Positions 43,229-51,412 are shown, numbered from the stretch's first letter. The stretch: DNA of 64,000 nucleotides from Rhodococcus rhodnii (GCA_000720375.1 JOAA01000046.1:1-64000), one strand, 5' to 3'. A program made the numbers and translations. Notes: generated by a model not told the origin, from the letters alone.

Positions 43229-43242
43229 GGTCCGAATAGTCC
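43229..43242. promoter_or_regulatory. GGAC-N6-GTCC-like site (site 5)
   Basis: GGTCCGAATAGTCC, one mismatch in the left arm, 21 bp before the glycosylase start. Confidence 0.35.
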
Positions 43243-43325
43243 AGACTAGTGGGAACGTCATCCCCCGATGGCCAGGGATGTACTTTCTCATTCGGCCGGA
43301 TGCACCTCTGTACCAGAACCAGAAT

Positions 43326-43339
43326 GGACGATATGGTCC
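43326..43339. promoter_or_regulatory. GGAC-N6-GTCC palindrome (site 6)
   Basis: GGACGATATGGTCC, ending four bases before the proposed ATG of the SnoaL-like gene, where bound repressor would block initiation. Confidence 0.6.
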
Positions 43340-43343
43340 AGAT

Positions 43344-43787
43344 ATGCGGCGCCGGCACGACGACCCGCCTGCCGCGAACGCCGAACCACCGAGAAGGGCC
43401 AGGAAAATCAACGACACCAAGCAGTCTGCCGACGATCTGGCGATCCTCGAGCAGCTCAACAACGACTACGTCCACGCCGACCAGTTCAGCGATGTCCAGC
43501 GCTTCAACGAGTTCCTCGCCGAGGACTTCATCGTGCAGACTCCGGGCATCACCCGCAACCGCGCCGAGTTCCTCGAATACATCGCAAAGCCGCGCCCTTT
43601 CAAGGATCTCGCGGTGCACGACGTCACCATCCGCATCCTCAGTGACGTTGCCCTGATCCACGCCCGCAGCACATACACCATGCTCGCCGATGGGGCACAA
43701 CGAGAAGCTCTGTACACGGACACGTACCAGAAGCGCGCGGGTATCTGGGTCTGTGTCGCGGCCTGTGCGATAGCTCCAGGCACCTGA
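43344..43787 (+). CDS. SnoaL/DUF4440-like protein
   Basis: 147-aa NTF2-fold protein: DDLAILEQLNNDYVHADQFSD, then FLAEDFIVQTPG, VHDVTIRILSDVALIHARST and YTDTYQKRAGIWVCVAA, the DUF4440 pattern. Such proteins bind small hydrophobic ligands or act as isomerases or hydrolases. No ribosome-binding site precedes the ATG, which sits just after the palindrome, so the start could be leaderless or slightly different. The MFS gene follows 51 bp later, probably in the same transcript. Confidence 0.75.
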   Translation: MRRRHDDPPAANAEPPRRARKINDTKQSADDLAILEQLNNDYVHADQFSDVQRFNEFLAEDFIVQTPGITRNRAEFLEYIAKPRPFKDLAVHDVTIRILSDVALIHARSTYTMLADGAQREALYTDTYQKRAGIWVCVAACAIAPGT

Positions 43788-43838
43788 CCGCCCGACGGGC
43801 ATGGCGTAACACCAGAGACAAGCGAAAGGCACGGCTCG

Positions 43839-45050
43839 ATGCACAACGTGGCACCTGCGCCCAACCAGGTTCGTCGGAGCAGAACGCTCTGGTTGGCGTT
43901 CTTGTCCGCGGTGGTCTCCCTGGCTGCCGCGTTTGCTGCGTCGGCCGCGCCGATCCCCCTGTTCAACACCTACCGTGCTGAGGACGGGTTCACCAACGCC
44001 GACTTCTCGCTGGCCGTTGTCGTCTACGACCTGCCCACGCTCGTCGCACTGTTGGTGATAGGACGGCTTTCCAATCATCTGGGCCGACGGCGCACCGCAA
44101 TCGCCAGTCTCGCTCTGCTCGCGCTGGGCTGCCTGCTCCTGTTGAACGTGCACGACGTCGGCACTCTGCTAGCCGGTCGGGTGCTGATGGGCCTCGGTGC
44201 CGGGCTGGCCAGCAGTAACGTCACCGCTTACATCGTCGACGCCGCACCTGCAAGGCCGGTCTGGCTGGCCTCCGTCGCCTCCAGCCAGACACCAATGGTC
44301 GGCCTCGCCGTCGGAGCCATCGCCTCTGGCGCCTTGGTCCAATTCGGACCCTGGCCACGTCACCTGATCTACGTAGTTGTCCTCGGCCTCCTTCTGCTAT
44401 CTACCGTCCTCATCGCCATCAGCCCGGAAACCGTAGCTCCGACGCCGGGCGCGTGGCGATCACTGCGACCCAGTGTCGGCGTCCCAGCCCGAGTCAGACC
44501 CCTGCTCCCCGTCGCGGCCGCGGTGTTCCTGTCCACCTGGGCGACCGGAGCCTTCTACCAAGCCTTCGTGCCCGCACTGGTCGAAGAGCAACTCCACACC
44601 CGCAGCCCGCTCGTCCTCGGGCTAATATTCGCCGCCTATATGGCCCCAAGCGCTTTCGGCGCTCCCCTCGGTGGCCGCTTCACACCGGCGGCAGCCCAAC
44701 GCGTTGGCATGATCGCCTTCCTGGTCGGAATGATCGGCATCATCACCGCGATCGCCACCGGAACACTGGCGTTGTTCATCACCGCAACCGTCATCGCCGG
44801 TGCCAGTCAAGGCATCGCCATCAGCGCCGCCACCCGAGGCCTGCTGCAGGGCAGCACCCTGACCGACCGCGCACCGATCTTCAGCGCTATCTACCTCATC
44901 TGCTACAGCGCCGCAGCCTTCCCCAGCCTCATCGCCGGACAACTCTCCAAAACGTTCTCACTACCGCAGATTGCGCTCGGGTACGGCGGACTTGCCCTCG
45001 TGGCCACCTTGTTCACGGTCATCGCCGCACGCAACCCAGACTCTCAATGA
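43839..45050 (+). CDS. MFS transporter
   Basis: 403-aa permease with twelve hydrophobic segments and the MFS loop motif GRLSNHLGRRRT between helices 2 and 3. The second half begins after a short central loop near PSVGVPARVRPL. It resembles drug/metabolite exporters of the actinobacterial type. Substrate unknown. It lies between the SnoaL-like gene and the TetR pair, and a perfect palindrome follows its stop, so export of the inducer sensed by the TetR protein is a reasonable inference. Confidence 0.88.
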   Translation: MHNVAPAPNQVRRSRTLWLAFLSAVVSLAAAFAASAAPIPLFNTYRAEDGFTNADFSLAVVVYDLPTLVALLVIGRLSNHLGRRRTAIASLALLALGCLLLLNVHDVGTLLAGRVLMGLGAGLASSNVTAYIVDAAPARPVWLASVASSQTPMVGLAVGAIASGALVQFGPWPRHLIYVVVLGLLLLSTVLIAISPETVAPTPGAWRSLRPSVGVPARVRPLLPVAAAVFLSTWATGAFYQAFVPALVEEQLHTRSPLVLGLIFAAYMAPSAFGAPLGGRFTPAAAQRVGMIAFLVGMIGIITAIATGTLALFITATVIAGASQGIAISAATRGLLQGSTLTDRAPIFSAIYLICYSAAAFPSLIAGQLSKTFSLPQIALGYGGLALVATLFTVIAARNPDSQ

Positions 45051-45064
45051 GGACTATATAGTCC
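45051..45064. promoter_or_regulatory. GGAC-N6-GTCC palindrome (site 7)
   Basis: GGACTATATAGTCC, perfectly self-complementary over 14 bp, between the MFS stop and the HTH-less TetR paralogue. The strictest copy of the family. Confidence 0.7.
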
Positions 45065-45101
45065 AACCTATGTACGTCTACCGTGAGCACACCGGCCTAT
45101 A

Positions 45102-45587
45102 GTGGACCTTGTGGACCGTTATGGCCAAGGCAGCGGCCGTTCCGACGAGCCTCCGACAAAGGAGACCGTCGAAGCCAGGGTCGGTAGGCTGCTCGCGACT
45201 CAGGAACCATTGCTGAACAACCTGCACTCGGTACAGGATCTCGTCCAATGGCGGGATGAGGTGGTCCACCTTGGACAAAGACGCGACGACGGGATCTGTC
45301 CGCTTGGTGAGCTGGCTGAGCTGCTCGCGAACGGCGACGAAGCTGGCCGATCGGCGGTTCGCGCGCGCTTCGCGACATGGGAGTCGCTCCTGGCTGGCGG
45401 AATCGCCCGGGCCCGGGACAGCGGCGAACTCGCGGCGGACGCCGATCCCCACAGGCTCGCGACCGGCCTGATGGCCGCGCTACAGGGTGGTCTGCTGCTC
45501 ACGCGCACCACCCGCGACGTGCGGCAGTTGGAGGTGGCACTGGACATAGCCCTCAGCTACGTCCGTGCACACGCCATCAGGCCGTGA
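45102..45587 (+). CDS. TetR-type effector domain lacking HTH
   Basis: 161-aa protein homologous only to the C-terminal ligand-binding part of the TetR protein encoded convergently: VQWRDEVVH, RFATWESLLAGGIARARDSGEL, DPHRLATGLMAALQGGLLL and LEVALDIALSYV have direct counterparts there. The N-terminal DNA-binding helices are absent. A TATAGT hexamer ends 7 bp before the second GTG (45111), fitting a leaderless start there. It may be a 5'-truncated relic or a decoy that binds ligand or dimerises with the full-length repressor. Its 3' end overlaps the tetR gene by 11 bp. Confidence 0.7.
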   Translation: MDLVDRYGQGSGRSDEPPTKETVEARVGRLLATQEPLLNNLHSVQDLVQWRDEVVHLGQRRDDGICPLGELAELLANGDEAGRSAVRARFATWESLLAGGIARARDSGELAADADPHRLATGLMAALQGGLLLTRTTRDVRQLEVALDIALSYVRAHAIRP

Positions 45588-46206
45588 GGAACGACTTCAC
45601 GTGGTCAAGCGCCATATCGAGGGCGATCTCCATGGGCTTGATGTCATGCGCGGTCTCGGCGAGAAGGTACCCGCCTTGCAAGGCTGCCATCAGACCGGTG
45701 GCAAGCTTCTCCGGGTCGGCATCCGGTTTGAGCACCCCGCTGTCCCGCATCCGCTGCAAACCAGCGGCGAGCAGTCCTTCCCATTCCACGAACGACTCGG
45801 CGAGCATGGTGCGGGCCTGGTCGTCCTGGTCGGCGAGCTCGCTGGCCATCGAGCCGAGCGCACAGCCGTAGGCGCCGTTCTGCAACGCGTTTCGCTGCAC
45901 CAGCGCATCGCGCCAGCGGACCAGACCGCGGAACGACTTCAAGCGCTGAAGATAGCCACGTTCGCGCTCGAGGACTTGCGCGGCGCGCGCCGCGACAACA
46001 GCGCGCACCAGTTCCTCTTTGTCCGGGAAGTGGTTGTAAAGCTGGGACTTGCTGGTATTGCTCGCGGCCCGGACGTCGTCAAGCGTCGTCGCGTTCACGC
46101 CCTTCACGTACATCAGATCGGCAGCAGCCGCGACGATGCGCGCGCGGGTGGCGGCCCCACGTGGTGTCAGGGTCCGCCCCGGCTGTGCGTTCTCCGGCCT
46201 GCTCAC
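45577..46206 (-). CDS. TetR-family transcriptional regulator
   Basis: 209-aa TetR protein. The HTH is at about 18-60: ARIVAAAADLMYVKGVNATTLDDVRAA, then SKSQLYNHFPDKEELV. The C-terminal domain contains RWRDALVQRNAL, GCALGSMASELADQD and ATGLMAALQGGYLLAET. GTG start with GAGG three bases before. A GGAC-N6-GTCC site 39 bp upstream fits autoregulation, and the same palindrome lies before at least five other transcription units between 36 and 46 kb, so this is the likely regulator of that set. Confidence 0.9.
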   Translation of the reverse strand: MSRPENAQPGRTLTPRGAATRARIVAAAADLMYVKGVNATTLDDVRAASNTSKSQLYNHFPDKEELVRAVVAARAAQVLERERGYLQRLKSFRGLVRWRDALVQRNALQNGAYGCALGSMASELADQDDQARTMLAESFVEWEGLLAAGLQRMRDSGVLKPDADPEKLATGLMAALQGGYLLAETAHDIKPMEIALDMALDHVKSFLTA

Positions 46207-46244
46207 ATGCCTCAGGCTACCCTGCTTGATCACAGCCGCCGCAT

Positions 46245-46258
46245 GGACTACACGGTCC
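46245..46258. promoter_or_regulatory. GGAC-N6-GTCC palindrome (site 8)
   Basis: GGACTACACGGTCC, 39 bp upstream of the tetR start; candidate autoregulatory operator. Confidence 0.6.
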
Positions 46259-46280
46259 ACTCGAGAAAGGAGAATCAGAG

Positions 46281-46480
46281 CAGACCGTCGGGTTCGTCAA
46301 CCAATTGACGATGACCGACTTCGTCGGGTCAGGGGCGTACGACCGGCACATCCGCGCAATGCGCTCGCAGTACCGCCGCCGACGCCAGCAACTGATCGAG
46401 ACGATCAGCCTGCACTCTCCCACGACGCGCGTGGCCGGGCGCCCTGGACGCACTGGTTCGCGCTCTCCGGTGACCGCCCG
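46281..46480 (+). pseudogene. MocR gene fragment
   Basis: About 200 bp encoding VGFVNQLTMTDFVGSGAYDRHIRAMRSQYRRRRQQL and, after a deletion of roughly 60 codons, ALDALVRALR with stop. Both parts correspond to the MocR-type gene at 36270-37682, with about 85-90 percent identity by eye. It has no start, no HTH and no PLP site. It is in the opposite orientation to the parental gene. Confidence 0.85.
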
Positions 46481-46572
46481 AGCGGACATGGTAAGCCGCA
46501 GAGCATGATCGGACTCACTGCTGACTTGGACGACTGCCTGTGCAGCGACGCGCGGTGCTGCTATGACAATGG

Positions 46573-46956
46573 TCAGGCGCGGCGGCCGTAAGTGCGCGGA
46601 TCCACGGGCTGTGCGGACTTGGCAAGCCCGCCGACCACGAGACGGTATGAGTCGAGCACGAGCTCCTTCAACCGTTTCTCGTCGATGGTGCCCTCGCCGT
46701 TCACAGTGATCCAGTGCGTCTTGTTCATGTGATAGCCGGGGGTGATGTCTGCGTAGTTCTCACGCAGGGCTGCGGCGTCGTCCGGATCAGCTTTCAGGAT
46801 CACGACCGGCCGCCCCGGCAGGTCGGTCGTGAGCATGAAGACCTTCCCACGTACCTTGTAGAGATCCCAGTCGGGATCGACACGATGCTCCAAGTCGGCG
46901 CCGGGCAGGTTCGCAGCGCAGTCGCCCGCGATCTTCTGCAGCTCCTGTCCGTCCAT
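46573..46956 (-). CDS. MmcQ/YjbR-family protein
   Basis: 127-aa protein of the MmcQ/YjbR (DUF419, CyaY-like fold) family: VRGKVFMLTTDLPGRPVVILKADP, ENYADITPGYHMNKTHWITVN and a C-terminal helix LVLDSYRLVVGGL. The conserved KTHWITV core is complete and the length is normal. Function of the family is unsettled; DNA binding has been proposed. ATG with GAGGAG ten bases upstream. Likely cotranscribed with the nitroreductase upstream (90 bp apart). Confidence 0.88.
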   Translation of the reverse strand: MDGQELQKIAGDCAANLPGADLEHRVDPDWDLYKVRGKVFMLTTDLPGRPVVILKADPDDAAALRENYADITPGYHMNKTHWITVNGEGTIDEKRLKELVLDSYRLVVGGLAKSAQPVDPRTYGRRA

Positions 46957-47045
46957 GGGGGAAGAACTCCTCTGTAGAACTACGCGCCCAGACCGCCCGC
47001 CCTGACGAACTCGATGTCTCGAGGTTTCGTTTTCCAGGTGGTCGT

Positions 47046-47693
47046 TCAGGCGAAGGTGAACAGCTGGTCGGCGTCGAATCGCGAGATCGGGTTGGTGTAC
47101 ACCTTCCCCGGGTCGGGGTAGCCGAGAGCCAGCAGCACAGTCGTGCTGTGTCCGGTCTCGCGGATCTTGAACGCCTTGTCGACGCTGGCCGGGTCGAAGC
47201 CCTCCAGCGGTGTGGCGTCGACGCCGAGCACGGCGGCCGCCATCATGGTCATGCCCACCGCCATGTAGGTCTGCTTCTCCATCCAGTGGTTCAGGTCCTT
47301 GTAGCCGTAGTTGCGCAGGTTGAGGAAGTCGCGGGTCATCGACTCCCACCGCTCCTGCTTTGACGGGTCAGGAAATCGGCCGTCGGTCCGCTCCTTCGTG
47401 AACACCGCCTCGATGTGGCTGTCAGGTACATCCGCTCGGGTGGTGAGGATGATGGTGTGCGAGGCGTTCAGGACCTTCTCGGCGTTGTCCTGGAACCGCT
47501 CGCCCAGGTTGTTGGCGAGTCGCTCTTTGCCTTCGGGCGTGGCGAGGACGTAAAAGTGGTTGGGCTGCACGTTCACCGATGACGGGGTGGAGCGCAGGAA
47601 CTTGAGCAGCTGCTGAAGGGTTTCCTCCGGAATGGTCCTGCTGGGGTCGAAATACCTGGTGAGGTGCTTGTTCATGAGTGCGTCGAGGTTCAT
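47046..47693 (-). CDS. NfsB-like nitroreductase
   Basis: 215-aa FMN-dependent NAD(P)H nitroreductase of the NfsB/dihydropteridine-reductase type: ALMNKHLTRYFDPSRTIPEE, TPSSVNVQPNHFYVLAT (FMN-binding SS-N-Q), NHWMEKQTYMAVGMTMMAAAVLGVDATPLEGFDP and a final PISRFDADQLF. It reduces nitro- and quinone compounds with two electrons. The ATG at MNLDAL is preferred since AGG lies five bases before it; four more codons are possible upstream. Confidence 0.88.
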   Translation of the reverse strand: MNLDALMNKHLTRYFDPSRTIPEETLQQLLKFLRSTPSSVNVQPNHFYVLATPEGKERLANNLGERFQDNAEKVLNASHTIILTTRADVPDSHIEAVFTKERTDGRFPDPSKQERWESMTRDFLNLRNYGYKDLNHWMEKQTYMAVGMTMMAAAVLGVDATPLEGFDPASVDKAFKIRETGHSTTVLLALGYPDPGKVYTNPISRFDADQLFTFA

Positions 47694-47741
47694 GCCAACC
47701 TGCATTCTTCGGGTGGTGGGTGGATAGGGAGCGGGGTTGTG

Positions 47742-48567
47742 CTAGTTCGCGCCACGGGCGAGCAGTTCGTTGATGCGCGTGAAAGTGATTCCTGCCGTCG
47801 CCGAGGCAAGGTCGCCCACGACGAGCGCCTTGGTGGCCCGCTCGAGTGCCTCCATCGCATGGGCGTAGAGCGCTGGTCCCAAGCTGATGCGCTTGACCCC
47901 CGCCTTCTGCAGTTCAGCGACTGTTGACACCTTGTCCGCAGGCGAGATGAGGACGTTGACCGGTTTCGGTGCGACAGCGGTGACGATCGCGACGACTGCG
48001 TCGAGGTCGGGTGGATAGGGGGCGTAGAGCACATCAGCGCCGATTTCGGCAAAGGCAGTCAGACGCCCGGATGGTGTCGTCGAGATCTGGCCGTCCTTGA
48101 ATGAAGTTGTCGGTGCGGCCGGTGATGACGATGCGACCCTTACCCGCGTTGACGGCACTGCGCATGCGGTTGACAGCATCGTCGAAGCCACGGATTGGTT
48201 GATCGGGATCGGCCGAGGTGTCTTCGATCCCGATACCTGCCAGTCCAGCCGTCACAGCGGCTTCCACAGTCGCAGCGACGTCTTCGGGCGTGTCGCCGTA
48301 GCCGTCCTCGAAGTCTCCGTTGACGGGCAGCCCGGTGAGTCGGCCCAATAGCCGCGCATGAACGAGGTGCTCACCGCGGGTGACTTCGTGACGTCCGTCG
48401 GACCGGCCGAGCGTGGCTGCGAGCGCCGCTGACGATGTCGAGATCACCTCGAAGCCGGCATCGGCCAGCATCAGCGCTGACAGGCCGTCCCATGCATTCG
48501 GCATGACGAGGCCACCGACGCGGGTGTGCAACGCCATGAACCTCTCATAGAGCTCGAAACCCGACAT
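47742..48567 (-). pseudogene. ICL/PEP-mutase-like protein, frameshifted
   Basis: TIM-barrel protein of the isocitrate lyase/phosphonomutase superfamily. The first part (VGGLVMPNAWDGLSALMLADAGF, NGDFEDGYGDTPEDVA, GIGIEDTS) ends abnormally; the second part (RLTAFAEIGADVLYAPYPPDL, VNVLISPADKVSTVAELQKAGVKRISLGPAL) continues in another frame. One extra base in a GGG run near 48066 accounts for the shift: reading CGG CGT instead restores DDTIRRLTAFAEIGAD. It may be a genuine pseudogene or a sequence error; all else looks intact. Confidence 0.85.
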
Positions 48568-48623
48568 GCCGAACCTCTCGATTGTTGGAGACAGTGACTG
48601 ATCGAGCGGCTGAGCGCGTCACC

Positions 48624-49094
48624 TCAGCGAGGACCCCGGCGCTCATGCCGACGTACCAACCGAACTGATGGCGGGATGTCGACCTCGGTCTGGTTGACGT
48701 TGTTGATGAAATTGGTCAGCAGGACGTGCACCGCCACTGTGACGATCGCCAGGATCTGCGGGTCTGCGTATCCAGCACCTCGCACGGCAGCCAGTTCGCC
48801 ATCGCTCACCTGACCGCAGGTCTCCACCAGCTGCTCAGCGAAACGAGCGACCGCGGCGCGCTTGGGATCGATCGAGCTCCCAGACCGAGCCAGGTCGATG
48901 TCATCGCTCGACATGCCACTGAGTTCGGACGACACGTACGTGTGCATCGCGAGGCAGTAGTCGCAATCGTTGGCTTGCGACACCGCTACCGCGATGGTGT
49001 GCCGCGTCTTTGCATCCAGAACCTGGCTCAAGATGCCCTGCAGAGTCATGACGACGTCGAGGACAGTCGGGTTCGACGCGAGTGTCGCGAACAT
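48624..49094 (-). CDS. CMD/alkylhydroperoxidase-like protein
   Basis: AhpD-like carboxymuconolactone decarboxylase-family protein with the redox motif CDYCLAMH (C-x-x-C-x-x-x-H). Helices around LDAKTRHTIAVAVSQAND and AVARFAEQLVETCGQVSDGEL are typical. The N-terminus is unclear: similarity begins before the given ATG (KLWGIGHTSTN) inside the 3' part of the overlapping SDR frame, and no ribosome-binding site is visible. A deletion that fused the two genes is likely, so this copy may be 5'-truncated. Confidence 0.6.
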   Translation of the reverse strand: MFATLASNPTVLDVVMTLQGILSQVLDAKTRHTIAVAVSQANDCDYCLAMHTYVSSELSGMSSDDIDLARSGSSIDPKRAAVARFAEQLVETCGQVSDGELAAVRGAGYADPQILAIVTVAVHVLLTNFINNVNQTEVDIPPSVRLVRRHERRGPR

Positions 49095-49875
49095 GTTCGT
49101 AGAAGTGTGTCCGATTCCCCACAGCTTGATCAGACAGCCAACCCTGCGCCCCGGCCACCATGATCTCTTGCCCCGTGACGTACGCGGCATCGTCCGATGC
49201 CAGGTAAGCGACGGTCCTGGCGATGTCCTCAGATTCGGCGAGACGGCCGAACGGGTTCTTCTCCGCGATGGCCGCCATCGCCGCCGCGGCGTCATCGGAA
49301 ATCTCACGCAGCGAAGCCCGCGTCATGGGAGTGTCGGTGAACCCAGGGCTGACCGCGTTGATCCGGATCCGACGAGGGGCGAGCTCGAGGGCAAGCGTTG
49401 GGATCATGCCCAGGAACGCGCCGTGCGACCCGGCCGTGACGCTGTTGCCGGTCAGGCTGCGCGTCGCTCCGATACCCACCGTGACGATGACCGAGGCCCC
49501 GTCGGACAGCAGCGGCAGCGCCTTGGCCAACGTGTAGAACTGCCCTTTGGTGTTTACAGCGAACACCTCGTCGTAGGCGGCTTCGTCGAAGGTATCCAGC
49601 GTCATCGGACGGCTGACGCCGGCGTTCAGGAACAGCGTCGTCAGACTCCCGAAACGTGCTCCGACTTCGGAAATGACCTCGTCGGTGGCAGTGAGCGAGC
49701 GCGCGTCAGCCTGCAGGACCAGGACTTCTTCTGGCAGCTCCTCCCGCGCCCGAGCGACACTCTCCAGACGTTGTCCTGTGACAGCAACGCGGTATCCGCG
49801 CTTGTGCAGAACCTCGGCGGTCGCTTTCCCGATCCCGCTGGTACCGCCGGTGATCAGGGCTGTACGTGCCGACAT
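48901..49875 (-). CDS. Atypical SDR with read-through tail
   Basis: SDR with TGGTSGIGKATA, LNAGVSRP and YVTGQEIMVAGAQ, where family members normally end. Here no stop follows and the frame runs about 80 residues into the overlapping CMD gene, giving a Arg/His-rich tail without similarity. The active-site YxxxK is also absent: the aligned stretch is VTAGSHGAFLGM (Thr and His). Start ATG with GGAGTG six bases upstream. Loss of the native stop through a deletion at about 49.14 kb explains both the tail and the shortened CMD gene. Possibly non-functional. Confidence 0.7.
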   Translation of the reverse strand: MSARTALITGGTSGIGKATAEVLHKRGYRVAVTGQRLESVARAREELPEEVLVLQADARSLTATDEVISEVGARFGSLTTLFLNAGVSRPMTLDTFDEAAYDEVFAVNTKGQFYTLAKALPLLSDGASVIVTVGIGATRSLTGNSVTAGSHGAFLGMIPTLALELAPRRIRINAVSPGFTDTPMTRASLREISDDAAAAMAAIAEKNPFGRLAESEDIARTVAYLASDDAAYVTGQEIMVAGAQGWLSDQAVGNRTHFYEHVRDTRVEPDCPRRRHDSAGHLEPGSGCKDAAHHRGSGVASQRLRLLPRDAHVRVVRTQWHVER

Positions 49876-50454
49876 GGTGATCACTCCACTTTGGTAATCG
49901 TCTTGATTGGACAGCGCCATGGCAATGCGTCGAGCCCAGCTAGCGCCTGGAATGCAAGGGGCCTCACCGGCAGTCGCTGTATTTGCCGGACGAAAGCTTT
50001 CTGGCCGTTGTCATGCCAGACTCCCTTGGACGCAGTAGCAACCGATAGACGCTAACCTGGTTTTACCCAGGAATCTGGGGCCACTTGACGCCCGGGAACG
50101 GGAACCAATCACGTGGGCGCGTTCACCGAAGAGCGCGAACCAGCGCGACCAGCCGACTGACAGCGGCTCACCATCAGCGCAAACGCCACGCCGTCGCGCG
50201 ATGACGAACTGCAAGAAACTCATAAACCGATGTCCGACCAAAAGAAAAATGTCCTACTGAGGTCGTCAATCTGTCTGGATACGCCTGACGCCATCTACGT
50301 CCGCGCCCCCGACTCAGCTGGTCGCACCATCCCACACGGACTAGACATGACCGGCGAGGTGCCGCGCTACCTCCAACGGCCGGCGCCTACTCAGCAACCG
50401 AGCATGGTCCACCACCAGCACAGGCCGATCAAGCCCGGCGACGGCTTAGGGATC
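49876..50454. other. Intergenic with repeat R3
   Basis: About 580 bp. Apart from the interspersed repeat copy at 50049-50149 no gene is supported; a plus-strand frame at 50230-50520 lacks any family feature. Confidence 0.5.
50049..50149 (+). repeat. Interspersed repeat, copy R3
   Basis: Matches R1 over GACGCTAACC, GGAATCTGGGGCCACTTGA, GGGAACGGGAACCAATCAC and the MocR gene end (minus strand LVALVRALR-stop). Identity by eye is around 80 percent. It lies about 175 bp upstream of the atypical SDR gene. Confidence 0.75.
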
Positions 50455-51021
50455 TCAGACGTCGGACACGTCAGGTTTGGAGGGTGTCTGCTTGCGAGGC
50501 CGAAGGTTTGTCAGTTGTGACACGGTTGGCAGCGGTCCGCTCGTCCAGAATTTCTTTACCGCAACCTCGACAGCCGTTACGGCGACCTCTGCCCAACTGT
50601 TCTCGGTTGTCGCCAGGACGATATGGTCTGCCTGGAGCAACCGAGCAGTCCCAACGAATCGGCTCACCGCCTTATCGGTGCTTTTCTTGGCCGTCTTCAG
50701 CTTGGAGTTGGACTTCGCTTCACCGACAACGACCTTGCCGTCGATGATCGCAGCGATGTCAATCTCCGATTGGCTTTCCCGCCAGTTGACAAGCAACTCA
50801 GGTGCCCACATGACAGATCGCTTGCTGCTACCGAGCTCAGCCACGGCCAACAGTGGGACATCACCGTTCTGCGTCAGCAGGTCGGTAACAACCTGATCAA
50901 GCGAGTAGTACCACTGAGGTTCCGAGCACTCCTTGTTCCAGCGCTCGTGTGTCAAACTGTTGTTCCGCCCGCACACCTTGCATGTGAACCCGAGATCGGG
51001 CCGTGGCGATGGGTGCCACAC
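50455..51021 (-). CDS. PD-(D/E)XK nuclease-like protein
   Basis: 188-aa protein. N-terminal zinc-ribbon-like part with CKVCGRNN and a further Cys (ECSEP); then a clear PD-(D/E)XK core: SEIDIAAIIDGKVVVGEAKSN, where Asp and the GEAK Glu/Lys form the catalytic set, followed by a helical, beta-rich end (HIVLATTENSWAEVA). The frame begins at GTG directly behind a stop, without ribosome-binding site, so it may be the 3' end of a longer gene that has lost its 5' part. DNA cleavage, perhaps in defence, is inferred from the motif. Confidence 0.65.
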   Translation of the reverse strand: MWHPSPRPDLGFTCKVCGRNNSLTHERWNKECSEPQWYYSLDQVVTDLLTQNGDVPLLAVAELGSSKRSVMWAPELLVNWRESQSEIDIAAIIDGKVVVGEAKSNSKLKTAKKSTDKAVSRFVGTARLLQADHIVLATTENSWAEVAVTAVEVAVKKFWTSGPLPTVSQLTNLRPRKQTPSKPDVSDV

Positions 51022-51412
51022 TCAGTCGCGATGCTCTGCAACTCCACCGGTGTAGTCGCGGTGATCGGATAGGAACTTGCTTCCTCCCGGTCGAGCATGT
51101 CCCTCATCGCTGACGCCTCCGTCGTTCGCCCTGCTGTTCAAGGCTCGCCGGGGGCTACCACGCCATTTCCATGATCAAACCCGCCCGTCCCGATCGAACA
51201 ACCGATCACTCAGCCAGAAGCTCGCCGGGAGAACCGCAAAACAAACCGCGCCACACCATGCGCGCGTTATTACCGACCGAAGTTCGAAAACGTACAGTGA
51301 GGACATGTAAATCAATTCACAATCAGCAATTTTCGATACCGACGCCCGCCGAAATCGCAGCAGCACCTGGCAGCCACCGGTTCATCTGGGGCGTGGCGGG
51401 TACCCGCGCGTC
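51022..51412. other. Intergenic, aconitase promoter region
   Basis: About 390 bp without a gene; the stretch 51225-51345 is clearly less GC-rich than its surroundings and should hold the promoter of the aconitase gene. Confidence 0.5.

Noticed and set aside
45091..45125. GGACC-rich stretch before the HTH-less TetR gene as a further operator
   Set aside because: The arms GGACC...GGACC are direct, not inverted, and do not match GGAC-N6-GTCC.
46281..46510. A short regulator gene on the plus strand
   Set aside because: It is an internal piece of the MocR gene with a deletion and no DNA-binding or PLP site.
50230..50520. Possible 96-codon gene on the plus strand
   Set aside because: No motif, no ribosome-binding site, and it overlaps the 3' end of the PD-(D/E)XK gene on the other strand.
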